Below are positions 43,266-51,026 of a DNA stretch of 51,026 nt, piece after piece (the stretch's first letter is position 1; the number at the start of each line of letters is the position of its first letter). The position numbers and the translations under genes were made by a program. Location: contig NZ_JAMZGM010000021.1 in the NCBI RefSeq assembly GCF_024158605.1, positions 1 to 51,026 of the forward strand, given 5' to 3'. The DNA is from Sebaldella sp. S0638. Lineage in GTDB: Bacteria > Fusobacteriota > Fusobacteriia > Fusobacteriales > Leptotrichiaceae. The notes beneath the pieces are model-generated. The model saw only the letters and a program-made list of their open reading frames with translations. It was not told where the DNA came from and did no database searches.

Positions 43266-43313
43266 TCTAAATCACTCCCTTAATTAAGTTTTATTTTAAA
43301 AGTTACAAACATT

Positions 43314-43727
43314 TTATAACATGTCCAGAATATCTTTTATGGTTACTTCTTTAAGAACCTGTTCCATTGCTTCCTGAGCTTTTGAAAGAAATATTTCCAG
43401 TACCCCCTGTATTTTTGCACCTACAGGGCATTCTGCATTGGCATTCTCATGAATACTGAACAGTTCACCAGCAGAAACTACATCTCCGGCCTTGTATACA
43501 TCATATAAAGATATTTCTTTGGGTGCTTTCAAAAGATGTGCACCGCCTGTACCGCTTTTCACGTCTATTAATCCCGCTTCTTTTAGTTTCCCCATAATTC
43601 TTCTTATGACCACAGGATTGGTATTTACGCTGCCGGCAATAAACTCAGAAGTAAATATTTTGTCTTTTCCGCATTCCAGCAGCACTAATATGTGAATTGC
43701 CACGCTAAATCTACTGCTTATTTTCAT
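43314..43727 (-). CDS. Rrf2-family regulator (YwnA/CymR-like)
   Basis: A 137-residue regulator. It begins MKISSRFSVAIHIL, the usual Rrf2 N-terminus. The winged helix has FIAGSVNTNPVVIRRIMGKL and the wing AGLIDVKSGTGGAHLL. A single cysteine in AECPVGAK replaces the three-cysteine Fe-S site of IscR/NsrR. That suggests a thiol-based sensor like YwnA. The start is the ATG at 43727, because GAGGTGG lies 5 bases before it; an upstream extension would read through the operator. The promoter contains a perfect palindrome, so autoregulation is likely. Confidence 0.88.
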   Translation of the reverse strand: MKISSRFSVAIHILVLLECGKDKIFTSEFIAGSVNTNPVVIRRIMGKLKEAGLIDVKSGTGGAHLLKAPKEISLYDVYKAGDVVSAGELFSIHENANAECPVGAKIQGVLEIFLSKAQEAMEQVLKEVTIKDILDML

Positions 43728-43740
43728 TTTTACCACCTCT

Positions 43741-43778
43741 GATGTAACTATTATAGTTACATCTAATAAAAAAGTCAA
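43741..43778 (-). promoter_or_regulatory. Rrf2 operon promoter with a perfect palindromic operator
   Basis: Minus strand: TTGACT (43773-43778), a 17-bp spacer and TATAAT (43750-43755). GATGTAACTA-TTA-TAGTTACATC (43741-43763) is a 23-bp palindrome with 10-bp perfect arms centred over the -10. Binding by the adjacent Rrf2 protein would block initiation. Confidence 0.75.
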
Positions 43779-43930
43779 GTTATTTTTTTATATACAAATA
43801 AATTATACTGTATTTCAATTATAAAATTCTATTCAAACATAAGAAAATACTTGCTTAACACTTTATTTGAAACTACAAATTCAAATAAAAATATTTATAT
43901 ATATTTAAAAAATTTAAATTTTTCTGTTTC

Positions 43931-43961
43931 AAAAAGAAAAGCCGGATCAAATAATCCGGCT
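43931..43961 (-). terminator. Terminator of nifJ
   Basis: AGCCGGAT (43940-43947) pairs with ATCCGGCT (43954-43961) around six bases; on the minus strand TTTTCTTTTT follows. It lies 10 bases after the nifJ stop. Confidence 0.85.
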
Positions 43962-43970
43962 CTCTCTATA

Positions 43971-46900
43971 TTAATTTTGTGAGTAATCAAGTGATGCCAA
44001 TCTCTTATAGTAATTCCATCTGTCTTGAGCATTTCTCTTATTTTGTGCAAATAATTCTTTTGCTCTTTCAGGGAATTCTCCTGCAAGAATTGTATATCTT
44101 CTTTCTCTTTTCAAGTAATCCTCGAATTTATCCCAGTCAGGATCTTTACAATCTATTTGTAATGGATTCTTACCTTGTTCAGTTAATCTTGGATCAAATC
44201 TGAAAATTGGCCAGTATCCTGCTTCAGTAGCTAATTTTTCCTCAGTCTGAGATTTTCCCATACCTTCTTTGATTCCGTGTGCTATACATGGTGAGTATGC
44301 TATTACAATTGATGGTCCTGGATAAGCTTCAGCTTCTTTGAATGCTTTTAGTGTCTGGTTCTGGTTTGCACCCATAGATATCTGAGCTACGTAGATATTT
44401 CCGTAAGTCATAGAAATAGCTGCCAGGTCTTTTTTCTTAGTTGGTTTTCCAGAAGCTGCGAATTTCTCCACAGATGCTGCCGGTGATGATTTAGATGCCT
44501 GTCCTCCAGTGTTTGAGTAAAGCTCTGTATCTAATACAAGAACATTTACGTTTTCTCCAGATGCAAGTACGTGGTCAAGACCTCCATAACCTATATCATA
44601 TGCCCATCCGTCTCCTCCGAATATCCATTGTGATTTCTTAACAAGATATTGTTTTAGAGAAAGGATTTCTTTTGCTCCCTGTCCGCTTTCTTTTTCTAAT
44701 AAAGAAACTATTTTATTTCTTAATTCTTTTGTTTTATCTCCGTCTTGCTTATTCTCGATCCATTCTTTGTATAATCCTTGTAATTCAGGAGATACTTCGT
44801 TCATAGTATTATTCATTATTACTTCAATTCTGTTTCTAAGAGTTTCTACTCCTAAGAACATACCGAATCCGTACTCAGCATTGTCTTCAAATAATGAAGA
44901 TGCCCAAGCTGGTCCTTCTCCGTCAGCATTTGTAGTATAAGGTGTTGCTGGTGCAGATCCTCCGTAAATAGAAGAACATCCTGTAGCATTGGCTACCATC
45001 ATTCTGTCACCAAATAACTGTGTAACTAATTTTACATATGGAGTTTCCCCACATCCTGCACATGCTCCTGAGAATTCAAATAACGGCTGTGCAAACTGAG
45101 AAGATTTTACATTGTCTTTCCCCATAATGTGGTCTTTGTAGCTTACTTTATCAAATAAGTATTCTGCATTTTCTTTTTCGCCTTTATCTATTTGTGATTC
45201 GATAGGCTCCATTTTTATAGCTTTTCCTTTTGGTGCAGGACATACGTTTACGCATGATCCGCATCCTGTACAGTCTAGCGGTGAAACCTGTATTTTGTAC
45301 TGTAGTCCTTCAAGACCTTTACCCATAGCTTTTATAGTAGTTAATCCTTCTGGTGCAGCTGCAAGCTCCTCTTCATTAATTAAGAAAGGTCTTATTACTG
45401 CGTGAGGACAAACAAAAGCACACTGGTTACACTGTATACAATTTTCAGGTACCCATTCAGGAACATTTACTGCTATTCCTCTTTTTTCATATGCAGTAGT
45501 TCCGTTTTCAAATGTTCCGTCTTCATATCCTAAGAATGCTGATACTGGTAAGTCATCACCTTTTACTGCATTGATAGGTTCTGCTATTCTTTTTACGAAT
45601 TCTGGTTTTCCGCTGTCTACTATTTCTTTATCAACAGGAAGATTTGACCATGCAGGATCTACTGTTACTTCTACAAGTCCGTCTGTTCCTTTGTCTACAG
45701 CTGCCCAGTTCATTTTTACTATATCCTGTCCTTTTGCACCATATGTTTTTTCGATGTATTCCTTCATGTATGTTTTAGCTTCGTCATAAGGTATTACATT
45801 AGTCAGTTTGAAGAATGCAGACTGCATAATTGTATTTGTTCTTGTTCCCAATCCTACTTCTTCAGCTAAAGCTGTTGCATTTATGATATAAAATTTTGCT
45901 TTTCTGTCAGCAAGTAATTTTTTAGTTTCATTTGGCAGGTGCTCTACTACTTTATCTGCTTCCCAGATACTGTTTAGTAAGAAAGCTCCTCCTTCTTTAA
46001 GACCTGTTAACATGTCATATTTTCCTAAGTATGCAGGAACCGAACATGCTACGAAGTTTGCTTTTGTAACTAAGTATGTAGATCTAATAGGATCTTTACT
46101 GAATCTAAGGTGAGATCTTGTTACTCCTCCTGATTTCTTAGAGTCATATGCAAAGTACCCTTGTGAGTATAATGGTGTTTTATCCCCGATGATTTTGATT
46201 GAGTTTTTGTTAGCTCCTACTGTACCATCTGATCCCAGTCCGAAGAATAAACACTCTGTTACATCTGCATTTCCTGTGAAAACAGGTTCAGCAAGCGGTA
46301 ATGATGTGAATGTAACATCATCTATTATTCCTATAGTAAACTGATCTTTTGGTTCAGGCTGCTTTAAGTTATTGTAAACTGATACTATCTGTTCAGGTGT
46401 AGTATCTTTTGAAGATAATCCATATCTTCCTCCTACTATGATCGGAGCATTTTCTTTTCCGTAGTAGATAGATTTTACATCAAGATATAAAGGTTCTCCT
46501 GTAGCTCCAGGTTCTTTAGTTCTATCTAATATTCCCACTCTTTTTACACTTTTAGGCATTGCTTCAAAGAAGTATTTTTCAGAGAATGGTCTGTATAAGT
46601 GAACACTTAGTAATCCTACTTTTTCACCTTTTGATACTAAAAGATCAACTGTTTCTTTTATAGCTTCTGTTACTGATCCCATTGCTATTATTACATATTC
46701 CGCATTTGGGTCTCCGTAATAAACAAATGGTGCATATTCTCTTCCAGTTACTTTTGAGATTTCCTTTAAATAGTGATTCATAATGTCAGGTACTGCATCA
46801 TAGAATTTATTTTGTACTTCTCTTGTCTGGAAATATATATCATCATTTTCAGCAGTTCCTCTTGTTACCGGATGCTCAGGATTTAATGCATTTTCTCTGA

Positions 46901-47507
46901 ATCTTGTTACTGCTTCCATGTCAATTAAGTCTTCATATACTTTATAATCCATTACTTCTACTTTTTGTATTTCGTGTGAAGTTCTGAATCCGTCGAAGAA
47001 GTGTAAAACTGGAACTCTTGATTTTATTGCTGCTAAGTGTGCAACACCAGCTAAATCCATTACTTGCTGAACTGAACCAGTTGCCAGCATAGTCCATCCG
47101 GCTTGTCTTGCAGAGTAAATATCAGAATGATCTCCAAAGATTGACAAAGCCTGAGCTGATAGTGCTCTAGCACTTACATGCATTACTCCAGGTAGTAATT
47201 CCCCGGCTATTTTATACATATTAGGTATTTTTAATAATAAACCCTGTGATGCTGTATAAGTAGTCGTTAAAGCTCCTGATTGCAGTGATCCATGTACAGT
47301 TCCTGCTGCCCCTCCCTCTGATTGCATTTCCGCCATTTTAACCGGTACACCGAACAGATTTTTTTTACCGTATGCTGCCCATTCATCTGTGTATTCAGCC
47401 ATTGGTGAAGATGGTGTTATTGGATAAATTCCGGCAACTTCTGTAAATGCATAACTTGCATATGCTGCTGCTTGGTTTCCATCCATAGTTTTCATTACTT
47501 TAGCCAT
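43971..47507 (-). CDS. nifJ: Pyruvate:ferredoxin (flavodoxin) oxidoreductase
   Basis: A 1178-residue single-chain enzyme. The N-terminal pyruvate domain reads YPITPSSPMAE. The CoA-binding and gamma domains follow. A two-[4Fe-4S] ferredoxin domain has CIQCNQCAFVCPH and CTGCGSCVNVCP. The thiamine-diphosphate domain has SGACAGCGETPY and FGGDGWAYDIGYGG. It turns pyruvate and CoA into acetyl-CoA, CO2 and reduced ferredoxin in the cytoplasm, and is the likely source of reduced ferredoxin for HydABC. A promoter and inverted CTTTGAA repeats lie upstream. Its length matches the NifJ family. Confidence 0.97.
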   Translation of the reverse strand: MAKVMKTMDGNQAAAYASYAFTEVAGIYPITPSSPMAEYTDEWAAYGKKNLFGVPVKMAEMQSEGGAAGTVHGSLQSGALTTTYTASQGLLLKIPNMYKIAGELLPGVMHVSARALSAQALSIFGDHSDIYSARQAGWTMLATGSVQQVMDLAGVAHLAAIKSRVPVLHFFDGFRTSHEIQKVEVMDYKVYEDLIDMEAVTRFRENALNPEHPVTRGTAENDDIYFQTREVQNKFYDAVPDIMNHYLKEISKVTGREYAPFVYYGDPNAEYVIIAMGSVTEAIKETVDLLVSKGEKVGLLSVHLYRPFSEKYFFEAMPKSVKRVGILDRTKEPGATGEPLYLDVKSIYYGKENAPIIVGGRYGLSSKDTTPEQIVSVYNNLKQPEPKDQFTIGIIDDVTFTSLPLAEPVFTGNADVTECLFFGLGSDGTVGANKNSIKIIGDKTPLYSQGYFAYDSKKSGGVTRSHLRFSKDPIRSTYLVTKANFVACSVPAYLGKYDMLTGLKEGGAFLLNSIWEADKVVEHLPNETKKLLADRKAKFYIINATALAEEVGLGTRTNTIMQSAFFKLTNVIPYDEAKTYMKEYIEKTYGAKGQDIVKMNWAAVDKGTDGLVEVTVDPAWSNLPVDKEIVDSGKPEFVKRIAEPINAVKGDDLPVSAFLGYEDGTFENGTTAYEKRGIAVNVPEWVPENCIQCNQCAFVCPHAVIRPFLINEEELAAAPEGLTTIKAMGKGLEGLQYKIQVSPLDCTGCGSCVNVCPAPKGKAIKMEPIESQIDKGEKENAEYLFDKVSYKDHIMGKDNVKSSQFAQPLFEFSGACAGCGETPYVKLVTQLFGDRMMVANATGCSSIYGGSAPATPYTTNADGEGPAWASSLFEDNAEYGFGMFLGVETLRNRIEVIMNNTMNEVSPELQGLYKEWIENKQDGDKTKELRNKIVSLLEKESGQGAKEILSLKQYLVKKSQWIFGGDGWAYDIGYGGLDHVLASGENVNVLVLDTELYSNTGGQASKSSPAASVEKFAASGKPTKKKDLAAISMTYGNIYVAQISMGANQNQTLKAFKEAEAYPGPSIVIAYSPCIAHGIKEGMGKSQTEEKLATEAGYWPIFRFDPRLTEQGKNPLQIDCKDPDWDKFEDYLKRERRYTILAGEFPERAKELFAQNKRNAQDRWNYYKRLASLDYSQN

Positions 47508-47558
47508 TTCTTTTCCTCCCTAGATTTATATATAAAAATTATTATTACGTTCATAAAA

Positions 47559-47588
47559 ATCATACTACTAATTTTGCTGTTTAGTCAA
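47559..47588 (-). promoter_or_regulatory. nifJ promoter
   Basis: Minus strand: TTGACT (47583-47588), an 18-bp spacer and TATGAT (47559-47564), about 50 bases before the ATG. Confidence 0.65.
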
Positions 47589-47599
47589 GCAGATTTTTT

Positions 47600-47657
47600 G
47601 TTCAAAGCCCCTGTTTTGAATACTTTGAACCGTATATATTTTGAACTTCAAAGTATT
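47600..47657. promoter_or_regulatory. Three alternating CTTTGAA/TTCAAAG sites upstream of nifJ
   Basis: TTCAAAG (47601-47607), CTTTGAA (47623-47629) and TTCAAAG (47647-47653) lie about 22-24 bp apart. They form two overlapping dyads: GTTCAAAG/CTTTGAAC, and an 11-bp perfect AATACTTTGAA/TTCAAAGTATT. They sit just upstream of the nifJ -35. This looks like an operator array for an activator or repressor of nifJ; the protein is unknown. Confidence 0.6.
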
Positions 47658-48149
47658 ATTTTTCTAAAAGCTAGATATTTAGAGCCGCCTGTAAAATCGA
47701 CCTTGTTAATTTCTTAACTTTATTTCTGACTTTCATAATTATACTTTTTTTTTATAAATAAACCCAAATGTATTTATTTGATTTATGTTTCAAAATTTAG
47801 CATAAGTCCTGTATATAATTAATGATATTTAAAATCCGAAACATCAGAATTCTTACCTAAAATTCTCTATGTCAGGGGATTTATATTTTCATCTGTTTTA
47901 TCAGACCTAAAATACTAAATTCACAAAGAACAATCGATATAATATTTTTCACATCAATTAATTAATTGTATAATATTTCGCAAGAAATTTCAACTTAAAT
48001 TTGTATGTGAAAGTGTTTTCATTTTTACTTTCATTTTTTAAAAATATTTTTTAATGAAATTCACAATAAGGAATTTATCTTGCACGCATTTTTCTGATTT
48101 CACAAATTATTGTATTCTTATTTTAAACTTATATTTACCTTAGATAATA
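47658..48149. other. AT-rich gap between divergent nifJ and htrA
   Basis: About 490 bases without an open frame, tRNA or clear hairpin. Several TTCACA/TGTGAA words occur (near 47920, 47950, 48005, 48060, 48098), but not at an 11-bp period. Confidence 0.45.
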
Positions 48150-48178
48150 TTGACATTTAGGCACTTATAATTTAAACT
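48150..48178 (+). promoter_or_regulatory. Candidate htrA promoter
   Basis: TTGACA (48150-48155), a 17-bp spacer and TAAACT (48173-48178), about 70 bases before the start codon. The -35 is perfect and the -10 weak. Confidence 0.4.
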
Positions 48179-48247
48179 TATTGTACAATATGCATAATGG
48201 AGTTCTGCTCCAAAAAGTATACAGGTAATATAACGGAGGTATTTTAT

Positions 48248-49648
48248 ATGTATTTTAAAAAGTCACTTTTAGCAGTGGTATGTGCTTTATTCTTATTCAG
48301 CTGCTCTAATTCGAAAGCAGACAGCCAGACCACAATGACTTCTTCCAGTCCTGCAGCATCTAAAAATGCTATTGAGACACAGAATGAATTTGTGAATGTT
48401 TCTAATAAGCTTAAGGATTCTGTAGTAAACATAAGAACTAAAAAAACTGTTTACGTGAATTATTACAATCCTATTGAACAGTTTTTATACGGAAGATCGG
48501 AACCCAGAACTGAAAAGAAGGAATCTGGCTCGCTTGGTTCAGGATTTATAATTACTAATGACGGTTATGTTATGACAAATAACCATGTTGTTAACGGAGC
48601 CGATGAAATTTTTGTAAAATTTTCTGATGGAAGAGAACTAGAGGCGAAGCTTGTAGGCAATGATCCTGAAGTTGATATAGCAATACTGAAAATACAGTCT
48701 AAAGAGACATTTAAGCCTGTGGAATTCGGTAATTCAGATGGTATAAACGTTGGTCAATGGGCTATTGCTTTTGGAAATCCTCTTGGCTTAAATGATACAA
48801 TGACTGTTGGTATAGTAAGTGCAAAAGGAAGAAGCTCATTAGGAATTGAGAAAATAGAGAACTTTATACAGACAGATGCTGCGATAAATCAGGGAAACAG
48901 CGGCGGTCCGCTTGTTGATATAAGCGGAAAAGTAATAGGTATTAACACTGCAATTTATTCTCCGTCAGGAGGAAGTATAGGAATAGGATTCGCAATTCCG
49001 GCAAATCTTGCTGTAAACATCAAAGATTCTATTATCAGAACAGGTAAAGTGGAACGTGCATTCTTAGGTACAGAACTGCAGGATCTCACTCCGCAGCTGG
49101 TTAAACAGTTTAACCTCAGCACTTCAAACGGAATTCTTGTAACAAATGTATCTGAAGGTTCGCCAGCAGAAAAAGCTGGTTTGAAATCAGGAGATGTTAT
49201 TACACAGATAGATAATTCAAAAGTTAACAGTGCAAGCCAGCTTGTAGCACAAATAGCCTCTTTGAGAATCGGGAGTAATATTTCCATCACTTATATAAGA
49301 GACGGAAAAACTTACAAAGCAAATACAGTATTGACAAAAAGAGCTGATACACCGGTTTCTCAGGCATCATTTTCAGGTTTATCATTAAAAACACTTACTA
49401 AACAAGATATTCAAAAATACGGATATCCTGCTAATATGACAGGACTTCTTGTTTCAGGTGTTGTTGGTAATACAGAAGCTGCACAGATAGGCATACAGCC
49501 GGGAATGATAGTAAGAAGCATAAACAGAGTCCCTGTTAATACAGTGGAAGAGTTCAAAAAAGTGTATGACAGTGTCCAAAAAGGAGCAAGTATGCTGATT
49601 TTAATAGCCACTCCTAACGGTTCGCAATACATTACATTAAGTAAGTAA
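48248..49648 (+). CDS. HtrA/DegP-type serine protease, probable lipoprotein
   Basis: A 466-residue protein. An N-terminal signal with Cys19 in LFSC fits a lipoprotein signal, so it is probably anchored in the outer or inner membrane. The trypsin-like domain has His113 (NNHVVNG), Asp143 (EVDIAIL) and Ser218 (GNSGGPL). Two PDZ domains follow (about 275-365 and 375-460). It degrades misfolded envelope proteins. The start is the ATG at 48248, because GGAGG lies 8 bases before it; an upstream ATG at 48197 would add 17 residues and spoil the signal. The terminator at 49659 follows. Confidence 0.93.
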   Translation: MYFKKSLLAVVCALFLFSCSNSKADSQTTMTSSSPAASKNAIETQNEFVNVSNKLKDSVVNIRTKKTVYVNYYNPIEQFLYGRSEPRTEKKESGSLGSGFIITNDGYVMTNNHVVNGADEIFVKFSDGRELEAKLVGNDPEVDIAILKIQSKETFKPVEFGNSDGINVGQWAIAFGNPLGLNDTMTVGIVSAKGRSSLGIEKIENFIQTDAAINQGNSGGPLVDISGKVIGINTAIYSPSGGSIGIGFAIPANLAVNIKDSIIRTGKVERAFLGTELQDLTPQLVKQFNLSTSNGILVTNVSEGSPAEKAGLKSGDVITQIDNSKVNSASQLVAQIASLRIGSNISITYIRDGKTYKANTVLTKRADTPVSQASFSGLSLKTLTKQDIQKYGYPANMTGLLVSGVVGNTEAAQIGIQPGMIVRSINRVPVNTVEEFKKVYDSVQKGASMLILIATPNGSQYITLSK

Positions 49649-49658
49649 ATCATATACA

Positions 49659-49683
49659 GCGGGTTTTTTTTACCCGCTTTTTT
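49659..49683 (+). terminator. Terminator of htrA
   Basis: GCGGGT (49659-49664) pairs with ACCCGC (49672-49677) around seven Ts, followed by TTTTTT. Confidence 0.85.
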
Positions 49684-49730
49684 ATTTCCTTATTTTCAAG
49701 TGTATTTTCCGTGAAAATTCACCGTATTTA

Positions 49731-49740
49731 TGGTATAATT
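49731..49740 (+). promoter_or_regulatory. Extended -10 promoter of the flavoprotein gene
   Basis: TGGTATAAT (49731-49739) is an extended -10 (TGn-TATAAT); no clear -35 is needed in that class. It lies about 30 bases before the start. Confidence 0.5.
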
Positions 49741-49772
49741 TTAAAAGATATTATTATAATTAAGGAGTTATG

Positions 49773-50837
49773 ATGTACGATATAGCAATAATAGGTCTGG
49801 GACCTGCCGGTTCCACACTGGCAAGGATGCTTGATAAGAATCTCAAAGTAATTGCCATAGACAAAAAAACAGAAGAAGAAAATAAAGGGTTTCAAAAACC
49901 GTGCGGCGGACTTCTTTCCCCTGATGCACAAAAAATGCTTATACAGTTTAACCTTACCCTCCCTGTAAATATTCTGTCAAACCCTCAGATTTTCGGAGTA
50001 AAAACTATAGATGCTGGTTCAAACCTGCTGCGTAATTACCAGAGAACATATGTTAACGTAGACCGTCATAAATTTGATCTGTGGCTGCAGTCACTGATCC
50101 CGGATAATATAGAAGTAAAAAATCATTCTTTCTGTAAAAGTATAAAGAAAACTGAAAATGGTTATCTTGTCACTTTTGTAGAAAATGAAAAGGAAAATAC
50201 CATATCTGCAAAGTATATTGTAGGTGCTGACGGAGCTAATTCCATTGTAAGAAATACTGTTTACGGGAAAAATAAAATACCGCAGTATACATCTATTCAG
50301 CAATGGTTTAAGGATATAAATCCTAATCCTTTTTACTCATGTATATTTGATGAAGACACACTGAAAACATGTGCATGGAGTATATCTAAAGATGGTTATT
50401 TTATATTCGGCGGTGCATTTACCATGGAAAAATCAAGAGAAAATTTTGAAAAATTAAAGGAGAAACTAAAAAAGTTTGGTTTCAATTTTGGTGATGTGTT
50501 GAAAACCGAGGCGTGTCTTGTTTTAGCACCTAATAAATTTTCAAATTTCTGCTGTGGAAAAAACGGTTCTTTTCTTATAGGTGAAGCTGCGGGGTTTATC
50601 AGTCCCAGCTCATACGAAGGGATAAGTTATGCCTTTGACAGTGCATACATATTGAGCAGAATTTTTAATTCAAAAATTAGTAATCCAAATCAAAAATATA
50701 AATCGAAAACATTGAAAATACGTTTGAAAGTTTTCAGCAAAATTATAAAAGCCAAAATTTTATATAACCCTTTTCTTAGAAAAATGATTATGAAAAGCGG
50801 AATCAGCAACATTTCAGTAATTGATGAAAATAAATAA
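49773..50837 (+). CDS. Geranylgeranyl-reductase-family FAD protein
   Basis: A 354-residue flavoprotein. The FAD dinucleotide motif is GLGPAGSTLARML, CGGLLSPDAQKML follows, and GADGANSIVRNTVYG and LIGEAAGFISPSSYEGISYAF are the second and third FAD motifs of the PHBH-like geranylgeranyl reductase family. Members reduce polyprenyl or quinone-linked double bonds, or act as lipid dehydrogenases. The second of two ATGs (49773) is taken because AAGGAG is 5 bases before it; the first would leave only two. The substrate is not evident. It is a single gene with its own terminator. Confidence 0.85.
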   Translation: MYDIAIIGLGPAGSTLARMLDKNLKVIAIDKKTEEENKGFQKPCGGLLSPDAQKMLIQFNLTLPVNILSNPQIFGVKTIDAGSNLLRNYQRTYVNVDRHKFDLWLQSLIPDNIEVKNHSFCKSIKKTENGYLVTFVENEKENTISAKYIVGADGANSIVRNTVYGKNKIPQYTSIQQWFKDINPNPFYSCIFDEDTLKTCAWSISKDGYFIFGGAFTMEKSRENFEKLKEKLKKFGFNFGDVLKTEACLVLAPNKFSNFCCGKNGSFLIGEAAGFISPSSYEGISYAFDSAYILSRIFNSKISNPNQKYKSKTLKIRLKVFSKIIKAKILYNPFLRKMIMKSGISNISVIDENK

Positions 50838-50845
50838 AATTTCAG

Positions 50846-50871
50846 ACTGCCCTTTTAAGGGTAGTTTTTTT
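50846..50871 (+). terminator. Terminator of the flavoprotein gene
   Basis: ACTGCCCTT pairs with AAGGGTAGT (one G-U) around a two-base loop, followed by seven T residues. The remaining bases to the window end show no gene. Confidence 0.8.
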
Positions 50872-51026
50872 ATCTGGAAATTCTAAGGAACCGGACACAC
50901 AACTGACATATTCATTGTATATAATAAATATAACCAGAAAATACACTATATTTAGACCAGTTATAAAATGTCAAGGAAAAAAAGAAGAATTTTTAAATAA
51001 AAAAATGAGTATCACAAAATAGACAG

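Noticed and set aside
47658-48149. TTCACA words as another box of the RNA-type promoter
   Set aside because: The copies here are not 11 bp apart and no stem or terminator of the RNA family follows.

Overview
The window is low-GC, gene-dense DNA with AT-rich intergenic stretches. It looks like an anaerobic, fermentative, diderm bacterium. Evidence for anaerobiosis: pyruvate:ferredoxin oxidoreductase, an electron-bifurcating [FeFe]-hydrogenase and class III (oxygen-sensitive) ribonucleotide reductase. Evidence for an outer membrane: an LPS heptose epimerase (hldD) and a lipoprotein-type HtrA. With many PTS genes and many TTG starts, this fits Fusobacteriota, most like Leptotrichiaceae/Sebaldella. 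The assignment is inference from gene content; no marker RNA gene lies in the window.

Layout. 1-4.8 kb: an FtsL-like membrane protein, an OmpR-type two-component system, and a secreted TPR/bilobal aspartic protease whose promoter carries an 11-bp direct repeat. 4.8-9.7 kb: an AddB/RexB-like Fe-S nuclease, a NUDIX hydrolase, a small charged protein, and a divergent azoreductase/HxlR pair. 9.7-13.1 kb: a cellobiose-type PTS (IIC, IIB) with a 6-phospho-beta-glucosidase. 12.9-14.6 kb: a long AT-rich gap with a cluster of GTTTAC/GTAAAC motifs. 14.6-17.3 kb: nrdD-nrdG behind two NrdR boxes. 17.5-23 kb: mannosylglycerate utilisation (mngR, mngA, mngB) with HutC-type operators. 23.1-25.2 kb: four small genes resembling orphan immunity proteins. 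25.4-27.3 kb: a structured RNA, a PTS_EIIC_2 membrane protein and niaR. 27.6-31.8 kb: hydC-hydB-hydA hydrogenase. 31.9-34.2 kb: a second structured RNA, glycerate kinase and an FCD/GntR regulator. 34.8-40.9 kb: hldD, an Rcl-like hydrolase, a PHP phosphatase, secA and two small membrane or exported proteins. 41.1-43.8 kb: a MerR regulator and an Rrf2-nitroreductase-DJ-1 operon. 43.9-47.5 kb: nifJ. 48.2-50.8 kb: HtrA and a geranylgeranyl-reductase-like flavoprotein.

How the parts work together. Beta-glucosides and mannosylglycerate enter through PTS as phosphosugars. MngB would release mannose-6-phosphate and glycerate, and the glycerate kinase at 32.3 kb could take the glycerate into glycolysis. 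Pyruvate is oxidised by NifJ, and the reduced ferredoxin plus NADH would be reoxidised to H2 by HydABC.

The least expected signal is a pair of intergenic RNAs at about 25.45-25.71 kb and 31.87-32.09 kb, both on the minus strand. They share a 21-bp promoter-proximal block containing two TTCACA repeats 11 bp apart. The distance from that block to the 5' stem is the same in both (23 nt). The 5' stem starts CAGUAUAA and closes a 58- or 59-nt loop containing GGAGUUUUU. Each RNA ends in its own intrinsic terminator. I do not recognise this as a known RNA family.
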